From Terriglobia bacterium (GTDB lineage: Bacteria > Acidobacteriota > Terriglobia > JAIQFV01): DNA of 64,000 bases. Positions 9,430-18,813 of this stretch are shown here, piece by piece. Each line of letters begins with the position of its first letter. Position 1 is the first letter of the stretch. The notes beneath the pieces were generated by a model, which was not told the DNA's origin, did no database searches, and saw only the letters and a program-made list of their open reading frames with translations. The position numbers and the translations under genes are program-made. The stretch is from the NCBI GenBank assembly GCA_028716525.1, contig JAQUPQ010000011.1:33843-97842 (forward strand), read 5' to 3'.

Positions 9430-9588
9430 CTGTTTGCATTTTTTTGCATTCCCCCGGATTTCGGTTTGCGTTAGAATCTAATTTCGCTCAACTACGATTT
9501 GGAAGTCTGGTTTGTTCCAGCCGATCTACCGACAAACCTCCCGGTTTGATTTCGCTTTGACCGGGATGGCTTCGCAAAGGAGCGTTCT

Positions 9589-10233
9589 ATGCCCGAGGAA
9601 AAGTCCCCTCAATCGACATCCGAAAAATTCACTTTGTCGCGGCGCGAGTTTGTCGCGACGGTTGGCGGCGCTGCCGCCACATCGGCCGTTCTTTCTACGG
9701 TTGATCTGGGGGTTCTCGAAACGCCCGTTTTCGCCGCGGAGACACCCCCGGTCGACAAATTCCATTCCCTGATCACGCTCCGGGTCAACGGAGACACACA
9801 CCGCCTGGTGATCGACAATCGCGCCACCTTGGCCGACGTCCTTCGGACAGAACTGGGACTGACGGGAACCAAGATCGGCTGCTCCCGCGGCGAATGCGGC
9901 GCCTGCACCGTCATCATGGACGGCCGGGCCGTGTATTCCTGCTCCATCTTGGCCGTCGATGCTCAGCATGGAAAGATCGAAACGATTGAGGGGATGGCTG
10001 TGGGAGGTCGATTGCATCCTCTGCAGCAGGCTTTTCTCGATCACGACGCCATGCAATGCGGATTTTGTATCCCGGGTCAGCTCATGGCCCTGAAGGCCGC
10101 CCTGGATCGCAACCCCAATCTTTCCCGCGAGGAATTGCGATACGCCATTTCGGGCAACATCTGCCGCTGTGGTTGTTATGCCAACATCATCGACGCGGCG
10201 GAACAGGCCCGTCCGGTGATGAAAAAGGTGTGA
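9589..10233 (+). CDS. paoA: PaoA-type [2Fe-2S] subunit of molybdenum aldehyde oxidoreductase, Tat-exported
   Basis: 214 residues. A twin-arginine leader (LSRREFVATVGGAAATSAV) precedes a two-cluster ferredoxin subunit. CSRGECGACTV plus a later Cys binds the first [2Fe-2S]; CGFCIPGQ and NICRCGCY bind the second. In the xanthine oxidase family this subunit passes electrons from the molybdenum centre to FAD. The Tat leader on the small subunit, with the partner subunits lacking leaders, matches E. coli PaoABC (YagTSR), where the assembled complex is carried to the periplasm. The gene order is A, C, B. A good AAGGAG site precedes the ATG. Confidence 0.88.
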   Translation: MPEEKSPQSTSEKFTLSRREFVATVGGAAATSAVLSTVDLGVLETPVFAAETPPVDKFHSLITLRVNGDTHRLVIDNRATLADVLRTELGLTGTKIGCSRGECGACTVIMDGRAVYSCSILAVDAQHGKIETIEGMAVGGRLHPLQQAFLDHDAMQCGFCIPGQLMALKAALDRNPNLSREELRYAISGNICRCGCYANIIDAAEQARPVMKKV

Positions 10234-10308
10234 AGTTCATGAGGCGCCCGCTGCAAGGCAGGAACAAGCCGCAGAAGGTTATCGTTCAGTAAACGGAGGG
10301 TCACGAAA

Positions 10309-12675
10309 ATGGTCGACGACGAAAAAAACCAAAAGCCCACCGGCGATCAAGAATACGAGGACACGGTCGTCAACATCGAAGGCCGTCGCGTAACGGTTCG
10401 TACGCGAAAAGTCCCGCCTTTGCCTGACTGGACGGAAACCGAAATCGTGGGCAAAGCGCTCCCCCGCGTGGATGGTATCGACAAAATCACCGGCCGCGCC
10501 AAGTACACGTACGACATTCAGGTTCCCTATATGCTCTACGCCGTGGCTGTGCGCAGTCCTCATCCCCACGCCCGGGTCAAGAACATCTCTGCAGACAAGG
10601 CGCTGGCCGCGCCCGGTGTTCATGGCGTAATGCTTCCCCAGGATGTTGCAAGTTACACCACCGCCGGCTTACCCCTGCTCACACTCAATCCGAAATACAC
10701 CGGTGAAGAAATTGCAGTGGTCGCTGCCGAAACCGAACTTCAAGCCGAGGATGCGGCCCGCTTGGTCAAGGTCGAATACGAAGAGCTTCCCTTCGTGATG
10801 GACGCGGAGCTTTCCAAGAGTGATAAGTCGCCCGTGAAATTTTTTCCCGAAGGCAATTTCATCGGTGGCGGGTTTGGTCGCCATCCCATCGGGAAGCCGT
10901 CGGTCTATTCGCGCGGCGATGTTGAACAGGGTTTCAAGGACTCCGATCAGGTGTTTGAGGAAACTTTTACTACTCAGCCGCAACAACATTCCTGCATGGA
11001 AGTTCATGGAACACTGGCGCAGTGGGATGATGATCAACTGACCGTTTGGGAATCCACACAAGGGGTTTATGGCGTTCAAGAAGAAATCGCTCGGGTGTTC
11101 AAGATTCCGCTGAGCTCGATTCGAGTCATCGGCACCCACATGGGCGGAGGTTTCGGCAGTAAAGGCGGCGCCGGCAAGCAAACGGCTCTAGCGGTGATGA
11201 TGGCGAAGCGTACGCGTCGGCCCGTCAAAATGATGTTGTCGCGGCATGAAGATTACATGGGCGTGTATCGGCCGGCTTCAACCCAATATTTCAAGATCGG
11301 AGTCAAGAACGACGGCCGGCTGATGGCCATTCAGCTCAAAACCATCAATCCCGTGGGCGCTTATCAATCCGGGGCCAATTGGGGAAGCTGCGCCGCCATG
11401 ACCACTGAAATGTATGCCTGCCCCAATGTTCACACTGAAGAATACGCGGTCTTCACCAATGCGCCGACACCTTCAGCGATGCGCGGCCCGGGCAATACGC
11501 AGAACGCCTGGGGGCTGGAGCAAATGATGGACCTCATCGCATACAAACTGAATCTGGATCCCATTGAGGTGCGCAACCGGAATGACGTTAAGGTCGATCA
11601 GGTCACGAACGAGCCGTACGCCAGCAAGGGGCTGGCAGAATGCTACAAGATGGGAGCAGAGAAATTCTCCTGGGAAGAGAAGCGGCGTCGCCGCAATGAT
11701 CCGGCCGGCACGAAGAAGCATGGCGTTGGCGTGGCGTCTCAAATTTGGGGCGGGGGTGGCGGGCCGCCCGCCACGGCCATCGTCAAAATCAACCAGGACG
11801 GATCCGTCAATCTGCTCACAGGAGCCGCTGACATCGGCACGGGAACTCGAACGGTGCTATCACAGATTTGTGCCGAAGAGTTGGGCGTTCCCGTGAACCG
11901 GATCCACGTGACCAATGCGGATACGGAAACGACGCCTTATACCCTGCCGAGCTACGGATCCATCACGCTGGCTTCAAGCGGCCCGGCCGTGCGCTCCGCC
12001 GCCAATGACGCCAAGAAACAGCTTTTTGATCTGGCGGCCGGCTCACTGGGTGTCAAACCCGATGAACTGAGCTCCAAGGATGGTTTCATCTTCGTCACCC
12101 GCCAACCCGACAAACGAATGAAATTTGAATCCGCCGCGGCGGGAATGCCGGAGCGGGACTTGGTGGGCCGGGGCTATCGCGGGCCGAATCCTAAAGGTCA
12201 GGCTCTGAATGCCTTCGGGGCACAATTTTGCGAGGTAGAGGTCGACACCCAAACCGGAGAAGTGCGAGTCTTGAAGTTTGTGGCCGCGCACGATTCCGGA
12301 CGGGTGATCAATCCCCATACCTTCGCCAGCCAAGTGAAAGGCGGCATTACCATGGGAACAGGATACGCGCTCTCGGAGCGACGATTGATTGATGGCAACA
12401 CCGGAATTCCCGTGGCCGCCAGCATGCTGGAGTATCGTCCGCCTACATCGCTGGATGCACCCATCGACATCGAAGTCTACAGCGTGGATGTTCCTTACAA
12501 AGCCAATAATATCGGGGCCAAGGGAGTAGGCGAGCCGCCCCTGATTGCTACCGCCCCGGCCATCGCCAATGCGGTATTTAATGCCGTGGGAGTGAGGATC
12601 TATTCCAATCCCATAACACCTGAAAAGATCATGCTGGCTTTGAGGGATGGAAAGACAGCCAAGCAGACCGCTTGA
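10309..12675 (+). CDS. paoC: PaoC-type molybdopterin-binding subunit of aldehyde/xanthine oxidoreductase
   Basis: 788 residues, full length for the molybdenum subunit. Seen motifs are the N-terminal aldehyde oxidase a/b hammerhead domain (IVGKALPRVDGIDKITGRA), the cofactor loop GGGFGSKGGAGKQTA, AMRGPGNTQNAWG, and the C-terminal GAKGVGEPPLIA whose Glu is the catalytic base of the family. It would hydroxylate aldehydes or heteroaromatics using water, holding Mo in a pterin cofactor. The first 35 residues are charged and there is no export signal, so it would have to travel with the Tat-tagged subunit. GGAGGG precedes the ATG. The substrate cannot be named. Confidence 0.9.
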   Translation: MVDDEKNQKPTGDQEYEDTVVNIEGRRVTVRTRKVPPLPDWTETEIVGKALPRVDGIDKITGRAKYTYDIQVPYMLYAVAVRSPHPHARVKNISADKALAAPGVHGVMLPQDVASYTTAGLPLLTLNPKYTGEEIAVVAAETELQAEDAARLVKVEYEELPFVMDAELSKSDKSPVKFFPEGNFIGGGFGRHPIGKPSVYSRGDVEQGFKDSDQVFEETFTTQPQQHSCMEVHGTLAQWDDDQLTVWESTQGVYGVQEEIARVFKIPLSSIRVIGTHMGGGFGSKGGAGKQTALAVMMAKRTRRPVKMMLSRHEDYMGVYRPASTQYFKIGVKNDGRLMAIQLKTINPVGAYQSGANWGSCAAMTTEMYACPNVHTEEYAVFTNAPTPSAMRGPGNTQNAWGLEQMMDLIAYKLNLDPIEVRNRNDVKVDQVTNEPYASKGLAECYKMGAEKFSWEEKRRRRNDPAGTKKHGVGVASQIWGGGGGPPATAIVKINQDGSVNLLTGAADIGTGTRTVLSQICAEELGVPVNRIHVTNADTETTPYTLPSYGSITLASSGPAVRSAANDAKKQLFDLAAGSLGVKPDELSSKDGFIFVTRQPDKRMKFESAAAGMPERDLVGRGYRGPNPKGQALNAFGAQFCEVEVDTQTGEVRVLKFVAAHDSGRVINPHTFASQVKGGITMGTGYALSERRLIDGNTGIPVAASMLEYRPPTSLDAPIDIEVYSVDVPYKANNIGAKGVGEPPLIATAPAIANAVFNAVGVRIYSNPITPEKIMLALRDGKTAKQTA

Positions 12676-12743
12676 ATGAAATGGATGACCCCGTTTGATC
12701 TTTAAAAATTTGTGTGACGATTTGTAACAAGAGGGAGTTGGCC

Positions 12744-13718
12744 ATGAGAGCTTTTGAGTTTCATCCCGCACACCAAATTTCAGACGCGATTCGATCTCTG
12801 GACGAAGCCAACGGCAACGCGCGCATCTGTGCCGGCGGAACCGACCTTCTCAGCCGCTTGAAGGACGACGTGGACAATCCCGAGCGTTTGGTGTGCATCC
12901 GCACATTGCCCGACCTGCGGTACATCCGCAACGATAAAGACGGTGTCCGGATTGGGGCACTCACAACCTTGTCAACCATTGAAGAGGATGCCTATGTGCA
13001 GAAGCAGCTCCCCCTGCTTCATCAAGCCCTCCAAGTGACGGCGGCTCCTCAGATTCGAAACCAAGCCACGATGGGCGGCTCCATTTGTCAGCGTCCCCGA
13101 TGCTGGTATCTGCGGGGACCGTTTGATTGCCTACGAAAGGGCGGCAAGGAATGCTTTGCAGTTTACGGTGAAAACAAGTACCACGCCATTCTGGGCGGAC
13201 ACCTGTGCTACATCGTTCATCCGTCCGATTCGGCCACGGCCCTGGTGGCGTTAAATGCTTCGGTGAAAATCCACGGCTCCAAAGGCGAAAAGACCGTGCC
13301 CATTGAAAAGTTCTTTGTCGGTCCTGAAGTCAATATCCTCAAGGAAAACATTCTGGAGGACGACGAGATTATCACGGAGGTGTTCATTCCCCATCCCGCT
13401 CCGGGCTGCCGGGGCGCCTTCAACAAATCTCGTGAACGTCAATCCTATGATTTCGCGCTGGCCTCGGCTGCTGTGCAATGCCGAATGTCCCGGGGCGTGT
13501 GCGAGGATGTGCGTGTGGTTTTAGGCGGAGTGGCGCCGATTCCCTGGCGGTCTCGAGAAGCCGAAGCGGTGGTCCGCGGGAAGAAATTGTCTGCGGCAAC
13601 CATTCGGGAAGCTTCCGAAGCGGCCTTGCGAAACGCCAAGCCCCTGACCCAAAATGATTACAAGGTGGATTTGACGAAACTTCTGCTCACCAAATCCTTT
13701 CAGCAAGTTTCTATATGA
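12744..13718 (+). CDS. paoB: PaoB-type FAD subunit with extra Cys-rich insert
   Basis: 324 residues. The N-terminal ARICAGGTDLLSRLK loop and NQATMGGSICQ are FAD-binding elements of the CO dehydrogenase flavoprotein family. An insert holds Cys115, Cys120, Cys129, Cys137 and Cys155; PaoB and the beta subunit of 4-hydroxybenzoyl-CoA reductase carry a [4Fe-4S] cluster in such an insert, so one is likely here. The electron route would be Mo, two [2Fe-2S], FAD and possibly [4Fe-4S]. The ATG at 12744 is preceded by AGGGAG and opens with the MRAFEFHPA typical of the family. I prefer it to the GTG at 12714. No maturation chaperone (XdhC/PaoD) follows. Confidence 0.88.
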   Translation: MRAFEFHPAHQISDAIRSLDEANGNARICAGGTDLLSRLKDDVDNPERLVCIRTLPDLRYIRNDKDGVRIGALTTLSTIEEDAYVQKQLPLLHQALQVTAAPQIRNQATMGGSICQRPRCWYLRGPFDCLRKGGKECFAVYGENKYHAILGGHLCYIVHPSDSATALVALNASVKIHGSKGEKTVPIEKFFVGPEVNILKENILEDDEIITEVFIPHPAPGCRGAFNKSRERQSYDFALASAAVQCRMSRGVCEDVRVVLGGVAPIPWRSREAEAVVRGKKLSAATIREASEAALRNAKPLTQNDYKVDLTKLLLTKSFQQVSI

Positions 13719-13719
13719 T

Positions 13720-13844
13720 GGGTAGACCCGCCGAGCGTTCTTTCTCGGCGGGCAGGTCCCGCATAAATGACCTCCGTCAAATTTTGATTCATTCCGGAAT
13801 CACCCAACATCACCCGGCGAGAAATGCCTTCGCCGGGCCTACCC
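13720..13844. repeat. REPIN-like inverted repeat element, copy 1
   Basis: A 125-base element starting one base after the stop codon of the FAD subunit gene. Outer arms GGGTAG (13720-13725) and CTACCC (13839-13844) are complementary. Inside are two hairpins: CCCGCCGAG/CTCGGCGGG (13727-13735 with 13744-13752) and CCCGGCGA/TCGCCGGG (13813-13820 with 13830-13837). A diverged relative lies at 19222-19329. The layout matches paired REP sequences. Confidence 0.65.
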
Positions 13845-13892
13845 GCGAAGCTCGGCTCGTGTTATAATCCGCCTCTTTTTACGGTCCCGAAA

Positions 13893-14171
13893 ATGCCCAG
13901 CAAGAAGAAGGACAAGAAGCAGCAACTCTCCACCGACCGGCGCGACTTCCTGAAGAACTTTTTCAAGAAGGGCAAGCCCTTGGTCGCCGGGGTGGTGACA
14001 AAGCCGCTCTCAAAGTTTGTGCCCGACAATGCCGGAGAGACGCCAACTTCGGCTGTCCGGAGACGCGCCGCCCGACAAGCGGAGACCATCGCCGAAGATC
14101 TCCGCAAAGAGTTTGAAAAGACACACGAAGACTTCTTGAAAGACAATCCTGATTTTTTTGACAACATTTAA
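13893..14171 (+). CDS. Small basic protein with a twin-arginine-like RRDFLK motif
   Basis: 92 residues from the ATG at 13893; an ATG at 13824 lies inside the upstream repeat element and is rejected. The N terminus is Lys-rich, then STDRRDFLKNFFKKGKPLV, which fits the Tat consensus S/T-R-R-x-F-L-K. The following hydrophobic stretch (LVAGVV) is unusually short for a signal peptide. The C-terminal half is a charged helix (RRAARQAETIAEDLRKEFE) ending in Asp/Phe. I do not recognise a family. It could be a small Tat-targeted partner or a cytoplasmic protein with a chance motif. A DHH phosphoesterase gene follows. Confidence 0.55.
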   Translation: MPSKKKDKKQQLSTDRRDFLKNFFKKGKPLVAGVVTKPLSKFVPDNAGETPTSAVRRRAARQAETIAEDLRKEFEKTHEDFLKDNPDFFDNI

Positions 14172-14285
14172 AGGGAGGATTCATTTCTTGGTGCCGTTCG
14201 AGAGAGAACCTGTTGTCTCGCCTGAGGCCCGCCATCCTTTGCTTGCAGACGGCCAAGCCTGGAGACACGGGAGGTTGACGAGCCC

Positions 14286-15242
14286 ATGAAAGTGCGCATC
14301 CTTCACCATGACAATTGCTTTGACGGCGCGTGCTCGGCCGCGGTTTTTACGCGATTCTTTCTCGAAAAGATCGATCCGCTCGCCGAAATCTGCTATACCG
14401 GCCTGACTCACAAGTCGGAAAAACAATTTAACGAATCGTTGTTCGACGGCGATCAGAACGTCATCGTCGATTTCAAATACTGCCCCTCGCCGCGATTGAC
14501 CTGGTGGTTTGACCACCACAAAAGCGCCTTCCTCACCAAAGAAGACGAGGACCATTTTCGCTGGGACCGCTCCGGAAAAAAATTCGTCAATCCGGATTTC
14601 AAGTCCTGCACCAAATTGATTGCCACCGTCCTCGCGGAGCACTTTGCTTTCAATTCCAACGGGCTATGTGACCTGGTTTATTGGGCCGACATCATCGACG
14701 GGGCGCAATATCCGGACGCCAAGACGGCCGTTGAAATGCAGGAGCCGGCCATGAAGTTGACGCTGCTCATCGAATCCAACCGCGATCCTCACTTGATTCC
14801 CCAATTGATTCGCGATTTCTCGAAACGTCCCCTGGTTGATATGGCGGCTCAATACTGCACCGGCGAGCACTATGCCCAAATTCTGGCTAAACACCAGTTG
14901 GCGATCGAGGTGATCGGGAAACGGGCCCAGCTCCGGGACGGGGTGGTTTACTTCGATCTCAGTGATACGGGCATTGAGGGATATAACAAATTCATTCCCT
15001 ATTATCTTCATCCCGAATGTGTGTACACGGTCAGCGTCCTTTCCACACCGCAGCGGGCCAAGGTTTCGGTCGGATCCAATCCCTGGAACCAAGCCCGTCG
15101 CCGCCATAACCTTGCAGAAATCTGCGAACGATACGGCGGAGGTGGGCACGCTCAAGTGGCGGCCATCTCCTTCCCCACCTGCGACCTTGACAGCGCGAAA
15201 AAGGCCGCCTCTCAAATTGTCGAGGAATTGCAGGAGAGTTAA
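14286..15242 (+). CDS. DHH-family phosphoesterase
   Basis: 318 residues. Recognisable metal-binding motifs are the N-terminal HHDNCFDGACSAAVF, the central FDHHKS (the DHH signature) and the C-terminal DHHA1-type GGGGHAQVAAIS loop that binds the substrate. The spacing agrees with NrnA/GdpP/RecJ-like enzymes that hydrolyse short RNAs, pAp or cyclic dinucleotides with Mn. There is no membrane part or PAS domain, so it is not a GdpP. Which substrate it uses is open. GGAGG sits 11-12 bases before the ATG. It follows the small RRDFLK protein gene by 114 bases. Confidence 0.82.
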   Translation: MKVRILHHDNCFDGACSAAVFTRFFLEKIDPLAEICYTGLTHKSEKQFNESLFDGDQNVIVDFKYCPSPRLTWWFDHHKSAFLTKEDEDHFRWDRSGKKFVNPDFKSCTKLIATVLAEHFAFNSNGLCDLVYWADIIDGAQYPDAKTAVEMQEPAMKLTLLIESNRDPHLIPQLIRDFSKRPLVDMAAQYCTGEHYAQILAKHQLAIEVIGKRAQLRDGVVYFDLSDTGIEGYNKFIPYYLHPECVYTVSVLSTPQRAKVSVGSNPWNQARRRHNLAEICERYGGGGHAQVAAISFPTCDLDSAKKAASQIVEELQES

Positions 15243-15631
15243 TCCCCCCGTTCACCCGTGTTCCTGTTGATCCCGGAAAAACACAACTTTTTACAATCTT
15301 CCTGTGGACTTAAAGGTAACCTGAATTCAAACTTCACTTTCCAATGGAGTAGGCAAAGAGCAACATGAGTTTTGCCCCCAAGAGCGGTGACGAAAGTTAG
15401 AATCGCGTATCAAGCCGGATCGATTCGTGATAACTTTCCGGGTGAAATATATTCGGCCCTACAAGCACATCGGCCCCGTAAGCAAGACACATGCGGCACG
15501 CAAGCAGAGGAGTAATCTCTTTGCTTCACTTCTCTAGTGTGGCGTGAAGCAAACCATGGGGCGCTTGCGAGATCATAAATTTCTCGTCAGCGCATGAAAC
15601 TTCAGAGGCGAACGACGCCGACTGGATAAAG
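15243..15631. other. Intergenic, no gene recognised
   Basis: A 389-base gap before the ketosynthase cassette. I found no convincing open frame, tRNA or strong terminator. It presumably contains the promoter of the 15632-18813 cassette, but I cannot place a -35/-10 pair with confidence. Confidence 0.4.
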
Positions 15632-16900
15632 ATGCAAAACAACAACAAACACGTGGTCATAACAGGAATTGGAGCCGTCAGCCCCAATGGAATCGGGAGA
15701 GAGCCTTTCTGGGAGAGCACTCAAAAGGGCGTCAGTGGAGTTCAATCCATTTCCCTGTTTGATCCCTCCCACTTGTCAGCCCAAATTGCCGGAGAAGTCA
15801 AAAACTTTGACGGGGACGAGTTTTTAAAATTCAAAGATCGCCCTCACGTGTCCCGGGTCGTGCCGTTGGCACTGGCGGCATCCGACGAGGCGCTGCGCGA
15901 TGCGGGCGTGGACGTCGAAGCATTGTCCATGGCTGAAAAACGTCGGATCGGTGTCATGCTGGGAACCGGCGGAGGGTCGGTGGAGTTCACTGAAGAGATG
16001 TATCGCCTATATTACACCGGCCAAGCCAAACGTATTTCTGTGTACACCATTCCCTCCTCGACCATCGGAACGCTGGCCAGCGAAATTTCCATGCATTTTG
16101 GCTTGCGGGGATTGAGCCATGTGGTCTCCACCGGGTGTACCTCCTCCACCGATGCCCTGGGCCATGCGGAGCTGATGATCAAAGCGGGCATGGTGGATTC
16201 TTTCGTGGTGGGAGGTGCGGATGCGCCTATTGCTCCGCTCATCATGGGCGCCTTTTGTTTGATGCGCATCTTGACCTCCTCGTGGAACCACGATCCGCAG
16301 CGCGGTTCGAGGCCCTTCACGCGTAATCGCGACGGCTTTGTTTTGGGCGAAGGTGCTTGGATGTTCTTCCTGGAGGAATTGGAACATGCCCGTCGGCGGG
16401 GCGCCAGAATTTATGGTGAGTTGGCCGGTTACGGATCGACCTGCGACGCCTATCACCGGGTCCGTATGGATGAAAGCGGTGAGGAGCCGGCCCGCGCTAT
16501 GGCCATGGCCCTGGATGATGCCGCCCTTTCAAAGGACCAGGTGGATTACATCAACCTTCACGGCACCTCCACGCTTCTCAACGATCGCATCGAGACCCGT
16601 GCCGTCAAATTGTGCTTTGGTAAAAAGGCCGACTCCATTCCGGGCTCGGCTTTGAAATCCTTGATCGGCCATCCCCAAGGCGCCTGTGGCGCGGCGGGAA
16701 TCGCCGCCACGTTATTGGCCATGCGGGATGAGGTGCTTCCCCCCACGATTAATCTCGACGACCCGGACGAGGAGTGCGATCTCGATTACGTCCCCGATAT
16801 CGGGCGGCACAAGGAGATCGGCGTGGCGTTGTGCAATTGCATTGCCTTCGGATCAAAAAACTCGGCCCTGGTTTTGAAACACATGAATGGAACCTCCTGA
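15632..16900 (+). CDS. Beta-ketoacyl-ACP synthase, KAS II (FabF) family
   Basis: 422 residues, normal for FabF-type condensing enzymes. The catalytic triad is intact: Cys169 in STGCTSSTDA, His310 in NLHGTST and His347 in SLIGHPQGACG; the C-terminal CNCIAFGSKNSALVL is typical. It should condense malonyl-ACP with an acyl-ACP. No ACP, ketoreductase or other fatty-acid gene is adjacent. Instead a methyltransferase and an FAD oxidoreductase follow within 21 bases and by a 4-base overlap. A role in a small polyketide or modified-lipid pathway is therefore at least as likely as housekeeping fatty acid synthesis. Confidence 0.88.
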   Translation: MQNNNKHVVITGIGAVSPNGIGREPFWESTQKGVSGVQSISLFDPSHLSAQIAGEVKNFDGDEFLKFKDRPHVSRVVPLALAASDEALRDAGVDVEALSMAEKRRIGVMLGTGGGSVEFTEEMYRLYYTGQAKRISVYTIPSSTIGTLASEISMHFGLRGLSHVVSTGCTSSTDALGHAELMIKAGMVDSFVVGGADAPIAPLIMGAFCLMRILTSSWNHDPQRGSRPFTRNRDGFVLGEGAWMFFLEELEHARRRGARIYGELAGYGSTCDAYHRVRMDESGEEPARAMAMALDDAALSKDQVDYINLHGTSTLLNDRIETRAVKLCFGKKADSIPGSALKSLIGHPQGACGAAGIAATLLAMRDEVLPPTINLDDPDEECDLDYVPDIGRHKEIGVALCNCIAFGSKNSALVLKHMNGTS

Positions 16901-16921
16901 GCCCTCCATTGGAAACTGGTT

Positions 16922-17659
16922 ATGATGTCGCTGCTGCGACCGAAACGCATTCGTCATGAGGAAATGCTCGATGCCGACTTGGGAACGCCCCAAGAAGTCG
17001 AGCAAAGCCTCAAAGATCTGCGCCGTATCAACCGTTATTTGAACGGGTATCGCAGCAGTCTCCGCCCGATACAGATCCACGTTCGCCGGCATTCCCTCCC
17101 GCGGTTTTCCCTGCTCGATGTGGCCACGGGCAGCGCTGATTTTCCTTTGGCGGCGGCCCGTTGGGCCCGCAGCGCCGGAGTTCAGAGCACCATCGTGGGA
17201 TTGGACTACAACCGGCGCCACCTGGATTTTGCGCGGACGGATTTGAATCAGTTCCCCGAGGTCCGGCTGGTGACCGCTGACTTTCGACATGTTCCCTTTC
17301 GCCCGGCCTCATTTGATTTTGTGAACGCTTCCATGTTTCTGCACCACCTCCGCGATGAAGAGGTTTCGGGATTCCTCAACACGCTTTTTTCAATCGCCCG
17401 AGTGGGCGTGATCATCAACGATCTGGAACGCCACTGGATTCCCTATCTCTTCCTCAAATTGGTGCAACCGATTTTTGCCCGGGGACGCATCACGCGCTTC
17501 GATGCCTTCACCTCGCTGCGGCAAGGTTTCACGTCACAAGAGCTTCAAGCCTTTGCCCGGGCATCGGGATTTGGGAATTTTTGGGTGAAGAAATTTGCAC
17601 CCTACCGATGGACCTTGTGGATTTCGAAGAACGGCACAGCCCGGGAGAGCCACCCATGA
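16922..17659 (+). CDS. SAM-dependent methyltransferase, class I
   Basis: 245 residues. Motif I is LLDVATGSADFPLAAA, followed by an acidic VGLDYN, then the post-I VTADFRHVPF and FDFVNASMFLHHL, as in UbiE/Methyltransf_25-type small-molecule methyltransferases. The C-terminal half has a hydrophobic IPYLFLKLVQPIF segment that may form the substrate pocket or touch the membrane. It starts 21 bases after the ketosynthase stop and overlaps the flavoprotein gene by 4 bases, so it belongs to that cassette. The methyl acceptor is unknown; in related clusters it is a quinone-like or polyketide product. Confidence 0.85.
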   Translation: MMSLLRPKRIRHEEMLDADLGTPQEVEQSLKDLRRINRYLNGYRSSLRPIQIHVRRHSLPRFSLLDVATGSADFPLAAARWARSAGVQSTIVGLDYNRRHLDFARTDLNQFPEVRLVTADFRHVPFRPASFDFVNASMFLHHLRDEEVSGFLNTLFSIARVGVIINDLERHWIPYLFLKLVQPIFARGRITRFDAFTSLRQGFTSQELQAFARASGFGNFWVKKFAPYRWTLWISKNGTARESHP

Positions 17660-18813
17660 AATACGATGTCGCCGTGGTGGGCGCTGGTCCGGCCGGAAGC
17701 GCTTCGGCGATCCTGCTGTCACGCCTGGGTTTTCGTGTAGCGCTTTTGGAGCGCCAGTCTTTTCCCCCCGACAAGGTGTGCGGCGAATTTCTTTCGGCCG
17801 AGGGAATCGACGATCTGCAGCAACTGGGTATCGCTTCTACCTTGGAAACTCTCCACCCTGAGATCATCCGGCAGTCCCACATCACATTTCCGAAAGGAAG
17901 ATCTCTCAGGATAAATCTTGAGAATTCAGGCTGGGGATTGAGTCGTCGCGCGCTCGATACGGCTCTGTTTCAAAACGCCATGGAAAACCAAGTTCAGTGT
18001 ATGGCACGAACGGCCGTGCTGCGCGTGGAGGGAAATTTGAGATCGGGTTACCGGCTGTATCTTCGACGCGAGCGGGGTTTTGAGGAGAAGATGGAGGCCC
18101 GGGCGGTCCTCGCAGCCACGGGCCGATGGTCTAACCTGCCTGAAAAATCCGACCGTCAACACGCCGCGAGTCCACAGAGACGTTTTATCGGAATCAAAGC
18201 CCATTTTCGAGGAGCCCCTGATTTTCGCCGTACGGTGGAATTGCACTTTTTCGCAGGAGGTTATTGCGGATTAAATCGAGTCGAGCGCGACGAAGTTAAT
18301 TTGTGCGCCCTATTGGAGGAGGATTTCGCAACCCCGTTCAGCCGCGATTGGAATACTCTTCTGAGTGCCATGGCCCGGGAAAACCATCATTTAAAAGACC
18401 GCCTGGAATGCCTGCGACGGTGCTCGGATTTTGTTCTGACCAGCCCGGTCCTCTTCGGCAAAGGAAAACCGGTGGCGGATGAAATGTTGGTGGTTGGGGA
18501 TGCCTCACGATTCCTGGATCCCTTTAGTGGGGACGGCATTGCCGGCGCCATACGCTCCGCCCGTTTGGCCGCGTCGGCGCTGCGGCGTTTTTTCTCAGGA
18601 AGTCAAACGGCCGAAGAAGTTCAAGCGGAATACGTTCGCTCTTATCAAAAGGAATTCCACCATCGGTTCTTCTTTTCGAATCTGGTCCGGCGGTCCTTAA
18701 CTTTGGGATGGACGCCTTCCCTGTTCACGGCTCTTGAAAGGCGTCTACCGGTTTTGGGTCGCTGGGTGGTGTCGCATACGCGCGGAAAATATTTGGGCGC
18801 AAAGACCGTTTGA
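17656..18813 (+). CDS. FAD-dependent oxidoreductase, geranylgeranyl-reductase/halogenase-like
   Basis: 385 residues. The N terminus is a Rossmann FAD motif, VAVVGAGPAGSASAILLSRLG, followed by LLERQSFPPDKVCGEFLSA, the PxxKxCG signature of the geranylgeranyl reductase and flavin-dependent halogenase group. VGDASRFLDPFSGDGIAGAI is the second FAD motif. The halogenase WxWxIP motif was not seen, so a reductase or hydroxylase is more likely. The ATG at 17656 overlaps the TGA of the methyltransferase gene (ATGA), which implies translational coupling. It acts in the same cassette, presumably on the ketosynthase product. Confidence 0.85.
   Translation: MKYDVAVVGAGPAGSASAILLSRLGFRVALLERQSFPPDKVCGEFLSAEGIDDLQQLGIASTLETLHPEIIRQSHITFPKGRSLRINLENSGWGLSRRALDTALFQNAMENQVQCMARTAVLRVEGNLRSGYRLYLRRERGFEEKMEARAVLAATGRWSNLPEKSDRQHAASPQRRFIGIKAHFRGAPDFRRTVELHFFAGGYCGLNRVERDEVNLCALLEEDFATPFSRDWNTLLSAMARENHHLKDRLECLRRCSDFVLTSPVLFGKGKPVADEMLVVGDASRFLDPFSGDGIAGAIRSARLAASALRRFFSGSQTAEEVQAEYVRSYQKEFHHRFFFSNLVRRSLTLGWTPSLFTALERRLPVLGRWVVSHTRGKYLGAKTV

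Noticed and set aside
14181..14642. A minus-strand frame of 153 codons across the start of the DHH phosphoesterase gene
   Set aside because: It overlaps the conserved DHH motifs of the plus-strand gene and shows no domain.
15632..16900. Calling the ketosynthase housekeeping fabF
   Set aside because: The triad fits, but no acpP, fabG or other fatty-acid gene is adjacent, so I leave the symbol out.
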